A stretch of 64,000 bases of DNA from NCBI GenBank assembly GCA_038496675.1, contig CM076650.1, positions 26,474,564 through 26,538,563 of the forward strand, in the 5' to 3' direction. This stretch comes from Rachycentron canadum (taxonomy: Eukaryota; Chordata; Actinopteri; Carangiformes; Rachycentridae). Position 1 is the first letter of the stretch, and every line of letters begins with the position of its first letter. The translations under genes were made by a program, and so were the position numbers. This document shows positions 51,067 to 62,918 of the stretch, in pieces. The notes below the pieces were generated by a model that ran no database searches, was not told the DNA's origin, and saw only the letters and a list, made by a program, of their open reading frames with translations.

Positions 51067-54000
51067 GAATGATGAACAGCTGATCTGTCTGACCTGCCAA
51101 GCAGTTGAGCTTTTGCTACTAATATGCGTTCAATCACCTGCACAAATGTTTCCTCTAAAGAGATTATCACTGATTTAGCTCACGCTGCTTAAAACTGGCT
51201 GCATTGGGGCAACAATCATAAGGCTGAGGAGTGATCTGCATCTTACCTGAACTGACACCTGGAGAATCAGGCCTCCAACATCTGGACCAGGCATAAAGTT
51301 TATAGACTAAAATGAAATTAAGATTCACTCAATCAATCAGTGTGGGAGTTGTCAAATGCCAAGTTATTTGCAAGACATTTATTAGACCAGAAGATGGCAG
51401 TATGTAAAGTTCCAGGCTCAGACACTGTGCCACAAATCCCTCAATGCCTCACAAGGCTTCATATCTCTTGTTTGAATTGTGTATGGTCTTGTGTTATCAT
51501 GAACTGTGATCTGGTTCAAGCTGGTTTCAAACATTAGCTCAGGTCTTCCAGCTGTTGATTCATAGTTTCTCGGTTTTTCTGAAACTAAAGCAAAGAAACA
51601 ATAAACAAAGATTCAATCTTGTTGTTTAACTAAATTAAATGTGACTGAATTTGTCACTTCTTCTTTCTACAGTGGAGATCAAACATTGTTCACAAAGTTG
51701 GTCCAACATTGTTGCAGAAGATCCCATTCGTGTGTGTTCAGTCCAGTTCCCAGACCAGGTCCATGGGGTCCAGGTCTGGAGGGCTTGCTGGTCTTCATCA
51801 TCTGGTTCAGTTCCCATCATGTTGCTGTAGAATGAAGTCCTGACCAACCAGTGTGTCCTCCTCTAGTCCTGGTGTGTCTCTCTCCACTCTGACAGCAGGA
51901 CACAGTCCTATTTGACATGGTGATGATCATAGGGTGTAGTGACAGAGGGTTTGTCATCGTCAAACTGGGGAAGCTTCAACTCTCAAAGCTTCATTTATGT
52001 CACTGCTGCAGGAAAGATGGATGTTCACCAGTTTCTTCATCCCTGACTAACACTGGTAGTTAATATAAAATACAGTTCTAACTACGACATACTGCTAAAA
52101 TGATATTAAATCTAACTCTCTGCAGTTTATAACAGCAGCCATGTGTGAAATCGGACTAAGATTCTTAGCAGGAGCCAGACTGCCTGACTGTTGACTGTTT
52201 GACAGTGTCAATGAATAAAACATATCTGTATGTACCATCCCTGAGGAGAGTGATGGAAGATGGGAAAAAGCTTAAAAAAGGCTTTTTAAATTCTATTGAT
52301 TAAGACTTATTATCATTACCTTTAGAATTCTTGTGTGATTTCACATGTAGCTTTTGTATCTGCATTAAGTAGTATTTTTGGCCCTGGGACAAAGGGAGAT
52401 CGAAAAGGCATATCTGCACAGCCGCACCTGTCGAGCAGGTTGGATTGGATCAACTCTACAGGTGGGGGGTTAGGAGGGAGTGGTCAACAGCTCAATGACA
52501 CATGGAAGGAAGGGAAAAGGAAAGGTATACAACAACTGAGAGGCAGACACAAGGATTAACAGGAGGAGAAAAGACTGTGACAGTGAGGACGCCTCGGACA
52601 TATGCTTCATATCAGTCCTCAGAGAAGGTAAGACTCGTTTAACTGAGGTAGAAATGCACTGGAATCTTATTTCATTCACTAGGAATCTGTGTTTCACATG
52701 TTGACTCCTACCATATTATGAAGTTCGCTGGTCTGAGCTAATGGATTAAACCAGCCTCCATTTTAAAAATCTTTTCTACACTATTGTCTGTTCAACAATT
52801 ATGTGAGATAACAGAGAACTGTAAATATATGTAAACACTGATTATCATGAGAAAAGTACAACATGTACACGTGTTAAAAGGTTCAGGTTGACCACAGTAT
52901 TTGTTGAGTGTCCATTTTTAAGTGTTATCCACAGTCTCACCATCAGAAGCACTTGATTGTTAAGAATGTGGGGAGCCCTTTAATGGGTGTTGGTGGAGTG
53001 TGAAACCACAAATCATATCCATTATGGGGCTGTTATCTCTGTTTCTGTAAAGGCTTTGAACAAATGTGTCCACTAATGAAGTGAATGAAAGAAGGCAGAT
53101 AACACATGGGTCGTTCCCATGCTCTGTGATAAAACGCTCTCTTTTGTCAGTAGCCCTAGGCGGCAGTTTACTCTGCAGCTTTACAGTTTCACCAGGTAGA
53201 ACTCAACCCTCGACTGATTTCCCAATGTATAGCTGCTGACTGACAGGTGGTGTAGAGCTGCGTTGCGAAAAGCCAAAGCACATCTGAGAGGTGAGAACAA
53301 AGAGGAACAAGTTCAAATATGTGTTTTAGAGATGACTGAGCAGGTAGCATTAGCACCATGCCCATACACAAATCTAATATATGTGCATATACTGAATTTC
53401 TGTATATGACATATATGAACATGTAAAATAGATGCACGTGTCAAATGTATATGTAAAACCTATTAGAAATTAGAACAGTTATATATTGACATTTATGTCC
53501 ATTCCATACAAATATATGCATTTATCTATGAATTATATATGAATATATACATATATATGTGTGTTTATAGAAGACATTCATGTTGAAAATGAATGAGAAA
53601 TTAATAAGAAGAATATAAAATATTTGGATGTATGTTATATGAATAAACAATTGTATATACATTAAATATAGAGTCTACAGTTAGGACATGTTATGACCAT
53701 ACCATATAAAAATTCATCATATATTGATGATATTTTATGATTTTTTAAATATACTTATACAATTTCTACTATGTAACATAAGTGAGATGTATAATCATCA
53801 TTTGACATAGAGACATATATGTGATACATTACCTTTCTGGATGGGTGTGTTCGCTGATATGAAAATCTTGTTTGAGAGCTGAAGAAATGTCTGGAGGGCT
53901 GTAGGAGTGGGACTGAGCTACACAGTATAGTCCCCTGAATTCAGTTTATGCTAAGCTAGGATAATCTTTCACATATAGTGAGAAAATGATCTGTGTTTTC

Positions 54001-54154
54001 ATCCAACTTGGGGTTGAACCACAGAATATAAACACATTTAAAAAGCTTGTCTGTTAATTGGGTCAACTGAAATATCACATTTACTGATGTATTCAGACAC
54101 TTAACTGTGACTCCTAAAGTTTAGCTCAGGTTCCTCCATCTCTCTCTGAGATAT

Positions 54155-54480
54155 TTCTACATCGGTATTGGAGTCCACCTGTGGTAAACCAGCTGATCTG
54201 ATGTGGACACACACACAGCTGAGGGCTCTGAGCTGATGATGCAGATCAGAGCAGAAACCATTAAAGGACGGAGCTGCTGCAGCGCTCAGAGACAGGACTG
54301 TGTCGAGGCACAGAACACAACCAGGACTCTTCTGGAGCAGGACAAGGACTAACTGAGACATCAGGGTGAAGTAAGAGAGGAGAACAAGAACCTGATGGTG
54401 ACTCAAGATGAACTCCAGAGATCCTGTGCAGAGATGGAGAAACCTCCATTCAGAATTTACAAGACAAAGAAACAATTGTT
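54155..54480 (+). mobile_element. Decayed Tc1/mariner fragment
   Basis: Contains ttggagtccacctgtggtaa, gctgatctgatgtggacaca and agagacaggactgtgtcgag, in the order of the 5' part of salmonid-type Tc1 elements, where the last lies in the transposase start. Then ggaagagtcctggttgt is present in inverted order, so the copy is rearranged. Inactive. Confidence 0.6.
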
Positions 54481-55309
54481 TCATGAACATAGCTGCATTG
54501 CTAACTAACTAGCTCTCTAGGAACACACAGAGCACAACTGTGGCCACAGCTCATCTACTCTGTGGGTGCTGATCATCCATAATGTAAAATGTACTTAAGA
54601 ACACAAATAATGTTCATAATTATTGCAGGACTGTTGGATTAACATTATTTTCAAATTCATTTTACAAATATGTTATCAATTTAGAATTAAATGTACAACA
54701 TAACAAAATGAAGGGGTTTGAAAACTATGTTAGGAAACTTTCTGAGAGGAGAAAGCTGCAGTCAACACTGTGTCTTCTCTATTCCAGCTATGATCACTAT
54801 GCCCAGGTTGTTTACTGCATTCCTGCACTCGTCAGCTCAGCCATTGGAAACTGGCTCTACCTGAGCTGCAGGTGTGTGGGTGTTTGAATTTGAATTTACA
54901 TCCTCAGGAAAAAGAAAGTTGAGGAAGACGTGGGATATCTTCTTCACATATGCACAGGACGAGTGGAACATTCATTTTAGGATGAATTGATATAGAATTG
55001 TTTTAGTTGTTGTTGATCCGTCTGATGTAGGGGACACATGGTCCAAGTTATATCTGCTTAGAGACTGTGCTTTAATAAATGAGGCCAATGAGTGCAGCAG
55101 TTTATTATGACACATAGTCAGGAGGAGATTGGGGTGGATGGATGGTCAATAAAACATAGAAATATGACACAGGGGAGCGTTCGATTTCCATGAGAAAGTA
55201 GCAGTTTATGTTGTAACCATTAGTTATAACCATGACAACCAAGGGGAGTACACCAGCCACCACTTCAGGAAACATTTCAATGGGTCGTATCAGAGGGTTG
55301 AAGAAAACC

Positions 55310-55460
55310 TGCTGAGCCAATCCCAGCTGACCCTGAGCGAGAGGCGGGGTCCACCTTAACAGGTCTCCTGTCAATCATAGAGACAGACAACAGCTTAACA
55401 TTCACATCCATAACCACCTTTGGACTGTGGGAGGGAACTGGAGAACCCAGAGTAAAAAGG
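55310..55460 (+). repeat. Fragment of a common fish interspersed repeat
   Basis: Wording cgagaggcggggtccacctt, aggtctcctgtcaatcatag and tttggactgtgggagggaac follows the widely spread teleost repeat also seen at 14690. Short and diverged. Confidence 0.6.
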
Positions 55461-55669
55461 CAATTATAACTGAACTAGTTTGGCAGCTGCTCTGCTTACT
55501 TCTGTGACTCAGCACTGTCGCTGCTAAATAAACAGTTGATGCAGACACTGTGGTTGACAGCTCATTTACACTACAAATAACATGTGTGCCACTAAAAAGC
55601 TGCTGTAAAAGGGTTAATTGTTAGTTAATTAATTAATTAATAATGAATAAATACTAAGTACTTATCATT

Positions 55670-56160
55670 AAAGGGGGACATAAGGTTTGGTTTCAAACCA
55701 AAGACTGTCTATAAAAGCAGACCTGTACTCTAGGTCTGTAAAGTGAAGCCAGTGCTGAAGAGCCTTAACCCTTCATTCTCTCTAATGACCATCAGGGGGC
55801 GACTCCACTGGTTGTTAAAGAAGTCAGATTGTATTGAAGTCTATGGGAAAATGTCCCTACTTCTCCTTGATTTATTAGCTCAGTAAATGTTTTCCTAATG
55901 AGTTTATGGTCTCAGTCTCTAGTTTCAAGTCTTCAATACAACATGATGTTCATTTTTTAAATGATGGTCCATTTAGAGGAAAATAGACCAGAAAGCAGGG
56001 GATGGATTAGGGTGTGGCTACTTTGTGATTGACAGAGTGTACCACACAATCAGGATAGAGAACAACATGAACGAATCAATGAAGCATTGTAGTGCTACAG
56101 AGATGCATTTTGAAAAGTGCCCGGGTCCAATTTGAGACATAACACAGCTGTTTTCACTGA
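55670..56160 (+). repeat. SINE- or MITE-like interspersed repeat
   Basis: Contains gactgtctataaaagcag, aaagtgaagccagtgctgaa, catcagggggcgactccact and attgtattgaagtctatggg, a combination common across fish genomes. A shorter copy of the same phrases is at 61480-61640 inside a TRIM intron. Non-coding. Confidence 0.6.
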
Positions 56161-56789
56161 CTGGTCCTGAGCAAGCTAATCATGTTTAAATTCAGGATGT
56201 AAGATGTAAACCAGTTACTTTCAGCTGTGAGCTTTAATAGACAGGATGTAAATATGCAGCCACCAGTCAACAATAATGAAATATTTTCTGTGGAGATGGC
56301 AGAGCTACTTTTTGCTCCTATTTTCAAAATCAGGTGGAGAGATTCTTCTAAATCCTATGAAAGGACCAAAGCCAACTGTTTCTTGTTTCCTCCTCTCTCT
56401 CCTAAATCTGTAAATATAAATCTAAAATGGCTCTCAAATGTAGCTATAGTTTATTTTATGTTTTGTAATCACATACAACAGGTCTGGACTGGACACTGTA
56501 GGTTTGAACATTCAATGCTCCATCAGGAGTAAAGCAAGTGCGAGTGTTTTCTGCTGTGTGTTCATGGTGCTGAGGGAGCATGTCACACAGTCCAAAGCTG
56601 TGTCTCAGTCATGTGGTTTTCATAGTTTTTAGATCACGTGGATGACTTGCATTTTTACTGCCTCATTTAAAACGTTAATGATCATTAATTCCAACCAACC
56701 CTGAATTCCCTGCTTTTGCAAAACTACTAATTTGTATTTTTTTCAGTGAGTGTCTGTTAAAGTGCATCAGACACATTCATTCAGACAGA

Positions 56790-56826
<37 letters not shown>

Positions 56827-56852
56827 TACACACACACTCACACAGACTGACT
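56790..56852. repeat. (CA)n microsatellite
   Basis: About 17 CA units followed by interrupted cactcacataca units. Confidence 0.9.
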
Positions 56853-57914
56853 GAGTGGCTTTAACAGTGCTGCAGATGTTGTCAGTTCATGTATCAGGTA
56901 GAGGCTAGGAGTAGTTTTAGGGTTAGATTTGGCCGAGGGTTCAAAGTGAGGGTTAGCTTTAGGTTAAATGTTTAATGGCTGCTTTGTCCCTTTGGGCTTT
57001 ACTGAAAATCAAGTTTATAGCTGTCGAATCTAATGTTATCTTGAAAGTGAGGAAACAAGAGCTTTCAGTGGCTTAAGGTTGGAGGACATCTCTAATGCAT
57101 CTCCAGTTTAGAAAATTTAAAATAAAACTTCTCTGTGAGAGTTGATACACTTACACATAAAAGTGAACTGGCACTGACTTCGATGATGATAGCTATTACT
57201 TTATATTGATATGACTGTATATGATTGCACTACATAGACCTATGTGATATTTCCTATTCAACATGAGGGAATGAGCCATAAAAACATTCACTACACTGAC
57301 CCAAAATCTGTTATCAAGAGAAACCAGGGCATTTCTGTCATTAAAGCATGTTTCATTGCTTCAGGTGTTATTATATCTGGGTGGATTCAGTAATCTCAGA
57401 TAATGTCTCAAAACCTGGAAAAATGGAAGCCAACCTATGTGATTCTGCTAAAGCTGAAGAGGGAAACTCAGCCATGCTGTCGTGTTTCCAGACTCACAAC
57501 ATCAAACAGTGTGGCAACACACAGGGCAGGTGAACACAATTAACTACACAGCTGCCAGGTTTATACACATTCTTGTGTTACTGAATGACAACAAATGTGA
57601 TGTGATGTGGATAATGTAAATTACTTTTGCTGAGATCACACTGTCAGTGGGAATGTGACCTGATGTGAGTTACAGTCACTGATCATGTGATCAGCTGCAA
57701 GTGAACATCTGCAAGTCAGGAACATTTTGTATTACATTGCATTGCAACAGGTTCAACAGAGATTCATATCTTCCATTAAAAAAAAAATAAATTTAATGAG
57801 CAGATTACAAAAAAGATCAGGCACCAAGAATATGGTCTGTCTCTCATAACAGTTTTATACATGCTGTATTATTAAGGCAACACTTTCTCTCACACAGTTT
57901 AATATTGGGTGACT

Positions 57915-60900
57915 ATGACACTGCCTGCAGCCTTTCTGTCTGAAGACCAGTTCAGCTGCTCGATCTGTCTGGAGGTATTCAACAACCCAGTGTCAACACC
58001 ATGTGGCCACAGCTTCTGCCAGACCTGCATCTCTTCCTACTGGGACAGAGGTGGAGAGGGGGCAAAGTTTTACCAATGCCCCCTCTGTAAGGAGTCATTC
58101 CGCCAGAGACCAGAGCTCCATATCAACCGAACCCTGAAGGAAATCACCGAACAGTTCAAGCAGATGGCCAACGCTGAAGTGCCAATGGATGGAAGAGGTG
58201 GAGGAGGAGTGGAGGATCCCAACTCATATCACCACCATCATCATCATCCAGGCCTGCCTCCACCCTCAAGGCCAGGAGAGATGCCTGATGCCATTTTTGC
58301 TGAGATGATGACTCGGTTTCGGCGGCTGTCGACTCCTGCAATGCCTCATGGCACATTTCACCATCCCAGTGACCCTCATCCTCAAAACCCCAGTCAAGTC
58401 AATGCTCACCTGGCTTTCCAAACTCAGAACAATGAGCACCATGACCCACCTCCACCCTATTCGCCTCCCCGCAGGTACCAAACCACACTCATTTAAAATG
58501 GGTTCAATTCACTCAAAAGTGTCATAATAATACCATTTAAAAATATTGAAACTGAAGCTACTATTGGACAAGGTGTGAATCACAAGAAATGTTTTCATAT
58601 CCTGCACATAGGGCTTTAAAATTCACCCGAAATGTTTTTGAGCAAAAAAAATGATTATTTTATTCATATCACTGTTTTGTTTTCATTTAGATGTTTTGAA
58701 CACACACCTGACACCACAGCTGGATGTGGGCCAGAAAACCACACATTTCACATTGATGAAACATATGTGGTGCTTTATTTATTCATTTAGTCTCAACCAC
58801 TGTGACGGTATTGACTGGTAATTTAGTAAAGGAGGACTGCGATCTGCAAGTGACATTTTTCCCTATATCAATTAATCTGACAATTATTTTCTCAATTAAT
58901 TATGAATTTCTTTCAGTAGCCTATATCATGAAGAAAAAGAGAAAATCCCTGTTTGAGGAGATGGAACCAAAATTCAGATTCAATCAGAATAGTTGGTAAT
59001 TCCATCGATTCACAGGGTGATGCTATTTTTCAGGAACATGCTGAGTTGTTGGGTAATTACTTTTCCTACAGGTGTATTTGTGTTCCAAGCCTAATTTCAA
59101 GTATTTTATATAGCTCACACTCATCAGAAACGTTCTGACTAGTCCACTGTACATTATCTACTCACCACCAAGCAGCAGGTAGAGAAAGCTCGTCCCCAAA
59201 TCTATGAAAAAAGTTTACATTAATGCTCAGTTTCTGTAATTTAGGTATATATCCCATAAAAAAACACTTTGGTTCACTGTGTGTTTAGAGGAGCCGTTAC
59301 TGAACGTACAGGACTGAAGCACTGTTGTGTTTGAATTATTCACCTTCTATAAACTTTATTCACAGGTATTCTGTGAGCAGTTCAAGTGAATCTTCCCTCA
59401 GTGTGCCTCTTTGCCCCGTCCACCTGAGAGGTCTGGAGTTCTTCTGTCGCACTGACAACAGCTGTGTGTGCAACATCTGTGTGGAGATGGCAAAGCACCA
59501 AGGACACAACATCATCCCTGCCAAGAGGGAGTGGCACATCAAGAAGGTATTTTTGTGTCAGCAGAGAAAAAACAATGTTTCCTCTTCAGATGCATTGTCA
59601 GAGGCCTGAATTGTTTTAATTAGGTAAAGATGTGTTTTTAGTGTTTAACCTTGTTAACATCTATGTATTGATTTTATATAATACAGACAATGACAGATGA
59701 TGAGTGAAATAATCGGTCCACAGCATGACTGAGTGTCTCCACCTTGATCTGCAGTGAACTAATGACTAATGTCTCAAAAACAGGCTCAGACAGTCAGGGA
59801 TTCAAACATCACAATCCTCAGGAACCAATCCTTACAACTTGTGGGTATGGGGGGCAGGGCTAAACTCAAACCTTATCAGTACAGAGAGTCAGATTTCACA
59901 TTAACACAACCACTAACACTGTGTCAGCCACTGCCAGTCACCAACTAACAAACAGCATAAACAAATACAAACAAACTATGCTAAGCATTCTGGTACATGT
60001 TTCCTCCTCTAACAATCTTGATATTCCTATTCTTGTTTCCAGAACATTGTCTGACTGAGGCTCAAACATGTGGCTGAGTCTCTCTGATGTTTCCTCCTCT
60101 GACATTTTTTTTCACCTGTCACCCTGGGAGCAGGCAGTGGCAGTGGGCGGGGCACACATTATTCATAGCAGAGAATTTCTCATACTTTAAAACACTTATA
60201 GACAGCAAAAAACATGAATTTAACTCCAAGACTCTCATCTTCCCAACAAAAAGTTAGATTGTGATTAGTCAACATTAACATTCCAGTTGAGGAGAAACAT
60301 TACAATATGAAACTTCATTCCTTTACACGAAAAAATCTGTCTTCGACAATGAAACTAAATGTCAATGTTAACTTTGGTTTTACTTCTATTTCTATCACTT
60401 CTTTTATTCTACCAGCTACCCCCTGTCCAGTCAGGCCAATTAGTCACTCTCCAACAGTGAGTCACTGTAGCATGAAGACATAGAGTTGTTCAGAGGGTGT
60501 ATTATAACGTCTTGCACTGTTAGCACATGATAGCTGAAGCTCTTGGTAGGTAACCATCACCACCACTACCTGCGCCTGGGAGGAAACTATTGATCTGTGG
60601 TTGAGAAAAAAATTGCATCTTTAAAGGTTAAGGGTCCATTCAAATTATGTTACTGGTGGTCTCGTGCTAATTTTCATAGTTTTTGAAATTCTAATCTATT
60701 ATAGAACATGTGACAGGCCTCAGGGTTGGGTTCAGGCTTGTAGTGGTAATAAGTCATAGACACAGTTAGTCTCAGCCTGATTAAAGTGAGTGTGCTTTCT
60801 GTCTTGTCCAGTCCCAGTTAGGTATTGCAGAGGTGGAGCTGAAGGATCTCATCTGTGAGAGAGAGAGGAAAGTGGAGGAAATACACAACTCCTTACATGA

Positions 60901-61886
60901 GATACAGGTGAGTTTTCATTCCGTACCAAAGTGGATTGTTTCTCAGGTTCAGTCCTGGTTTAAGACTGTGGAAACATTTGAGAGTTAGTCTAATTCATAC
61001 CAGACATGTAGAGAGGGAGATTTTTCTCTACCTACCTCACCGGCCACTTTGATAAACTTTCTATGCCTTTAAACACGTCTACTATCCAGGCTGCAGCTGA
61101 GAGGGAGACAGATGGGGCTGTTTGTGCGTTTTCCAAACTGATCTCCAGCGTGGAGTGCTGCCAAGCTGAGGTCTTGGAGGTGACTAGCACTGACAAACAC
61201 ACTTGTGATGACAGTGTCCTCCATTTTGAGGTGAACTAACTAAGCTGCATGGCTTACATTTTCCCTGCTCACCTCAGGTGATAGAGATGAGTCGTCGAGC
61301 GGCCGAGCACAGAGCTCAGAGTCTGCTGAGAGAGCTGGAGGAGGAGATAGCTGAGCTGAAAAAGAGGAGCACAGCACTCAACCAGCTGGCATTGACTGAG
61401 GACTACATATTCTTTCTAAAGGTATAAGCTCCTGCTCTTGATGAATCAACATACTGACCATCATGGTTTTCTAGGTCTGTAAAGTGATGCTCAAGAACCT
61501 TAAACCTGCATTTTGTGTTTAGGTCAGATTGTATTCAAGTCTACTTGAAAATGGCCCTCTCAACAATCTCAACAGCCTGTGAACCGATTTCTGGGAAAAT
61601 CCAAAGAATGTGATGGAATGTTAATGTTCATTCTCTAGTTTAGCTGAGAAAAGGAGAAACTGGCTTCCAGCACAACACAGACTCCAACACAAGTCTTACT
61701 GTGATAAATTCCATATTTGATCTGTGCTGATTGAGACCTACAGTGAAATACAAGCACGTAACAAACCAGGGAAACTGACTGACATCTGTGCATTAGCTGC
61801 AACGTTACTGCCTGACCCACTCAGTACAATATAAAACATCCATGAATATAAACCACCACAATGTTCACAAGTAGAAGAATTTATAA

Positions 61887-61954
<68 letters not shown>

Positions 61955-62918
61955 GACATTCCCTGGCCTGTCCACCCCTCCACCAGCTAAACACTGGTCT
62001 GGTGTCTCTGTGTCTTCTGAGCTGAGCTCAGGGGTGATGCTCAGGACTGTCAGTGCAATGTTGGAGCGCTTTCAGGAGGAGATGAGGAAACTGCCAGAAG
62101 TCTGTGAGTCTTTATAAATATCCCTGTTATTCTTCATTAAGATGATCTTGTCTAGGTCTTGTTTTTTTTTTTATAACAGAGCTCTGATCATTAAAGAAAC
62201 ATTGAGGACCTTTTGCCTCTCATTCAAAATGCTTCCTCAGTTCTGACTGACAGGAAGAGACCCAGGTGTTCATTGGTCATTGTGAAGGTCATTGACTGGT
62301 CATTGACTGGTTGTATCATCTTGGATGAGAGGTGAAACGTCTTCAAGTATCTACATCCAGGGATTGACAGAATCCTCACAGACAGCTCTGAGGACCGTAT
62401 GCTCACTAACAACAGCTAATGTGTCCAAGATCATAATAGTGGTGTGAAAGAAAACTTATTTTCTTGTGTTAACAGGTCAGCAATTCTCATTGGACCAATC
62501 TGTACCTAGATCCAATCCAAGTAAGACTCATTTCAAGTTCTTCTAATCCTGAAAAATGTCACAATATATAAAATAGAAAATGTATATTATATTATCTTTT
62601 CTCAGAGACAAGGAGGGTTCAAGAATATGCTGGTAAGGGTTTAAAAACATAAAAATTTGATTTCATACTAAGTTTCAACTTGACTGGTTCCATCATCTGT
62701 CATTTTAACCTCCCTTTTTCTCACTCTCCCTCCATCTGCAAGCCAATATCACTTTAGACCCCAACACAGCCCACCCACGTCTAATCATCTCAGCAGATGG
62801 GAAGCAGGTGCACTGTGGCGACCGTCATCAGCTGGTGCCAGACAACCCTGAGCGCTTTGACCGGGTGGTGTGTGTGCTGGCCCACCAGAGCTTCAACTCA
62901 GGACGACACTACTGGGAG
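57915..62918 (+). CDS. TRIM family E3 ubiquitin ligase, RING/B-box/coiled coil/PRY (3' end not seen)
   Basis: Predicted ubiquitin ligase of the PRY-SPRY TRIM class, greatly expanded in fish and often linked to antiviral defence. Coding exons: 57915-58474, 59366-59546, 60812-60907, 61090-61179, 61278-61421, 61956-62103, 62476-62520, 62606-62632, 62743-62918; phases agree and give 489 codons so far. The C3HC4 RING uses C15, C18, C30, H32, C35, C38, C55 and C58. A His/Pro-rich linker of about 115 residues follows. B-box 2 (CPVH...CNIC...HQGHN) is in exon 2 and a coiled coil in exons 3-5. The last exon is a PRY segment (LDPNTAHPRLIIS ... FNSGRHYWE). The donor after YWE (gag|gtgggc) is good, and reading through it meets a stop at 63018. 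The SPRY remainder is expected beyond the window. Start: first ATG after the acceptor at 57897, implying an upstream non-coding exon, perhaps ending at 57529. A bloodthirsty/TRIM39-like name is possible but not proven. Confidence 0.85.
61480..61640 (+). repeat. Short copy of the SINE-like repeat in a TRIM intron
   Basis: Shares aggtctgtaaagtgatgct, gtcagattgtattcaagtct and gaaaatggccct with the larger copy at 55670-56160. Strongly truncated. Confidence 0.5.
61890..61955 (+). repeat. (CT)n acting as polypyrimidine tract
   Basis: About 31 CT units running directly into the tgcag acceptor of the TRIM exon at 61956, so the microsatellite serves as the polypyrimidine tract. Confidence 0.9.
62250..62410 (+). 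repeat. Fish interspersed repeat fragment in a TRIM intron
   Basis: Contains ttggatgagaggtgaaacgt and cttcaagtatctacatccag, a phrase pair found widely in teleost genomes, preceded by short tandem copies of ggtcattgactggtcattg. Class not assigned. Confidence 0.45.

Larger units (their letters stand above)
45670..57400. other. Repeat-rich spacer between znf638 and the TRIM gene
   Basis: No cellular gene supported. About 45.9-50.5 kb is a degenerate repeat series invaded by a LINE and a Tc1 element, with a further dispersed repeat at 50690. 51070-54150 holds nothing I recognise apart from an AT-rich run with many atat steps at 53380-53830. 54160-56540 carries Tc1 and SINE-like remnants. Each element is entered separately. 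Confidence 0.6.

Noticed and set aside
51641..51847. Overlapping frames on both strands
   Set aside because: No recognisable protein features; no splice or promoter context.
57348..57533. Frame with donor at 57529 as a coding first exon of the TRIM gene
   Set aside because: Spliced to the acceptor at 57897 it hits a stop out of frame with the RING. At most it is non-coding or an upstream short frame.
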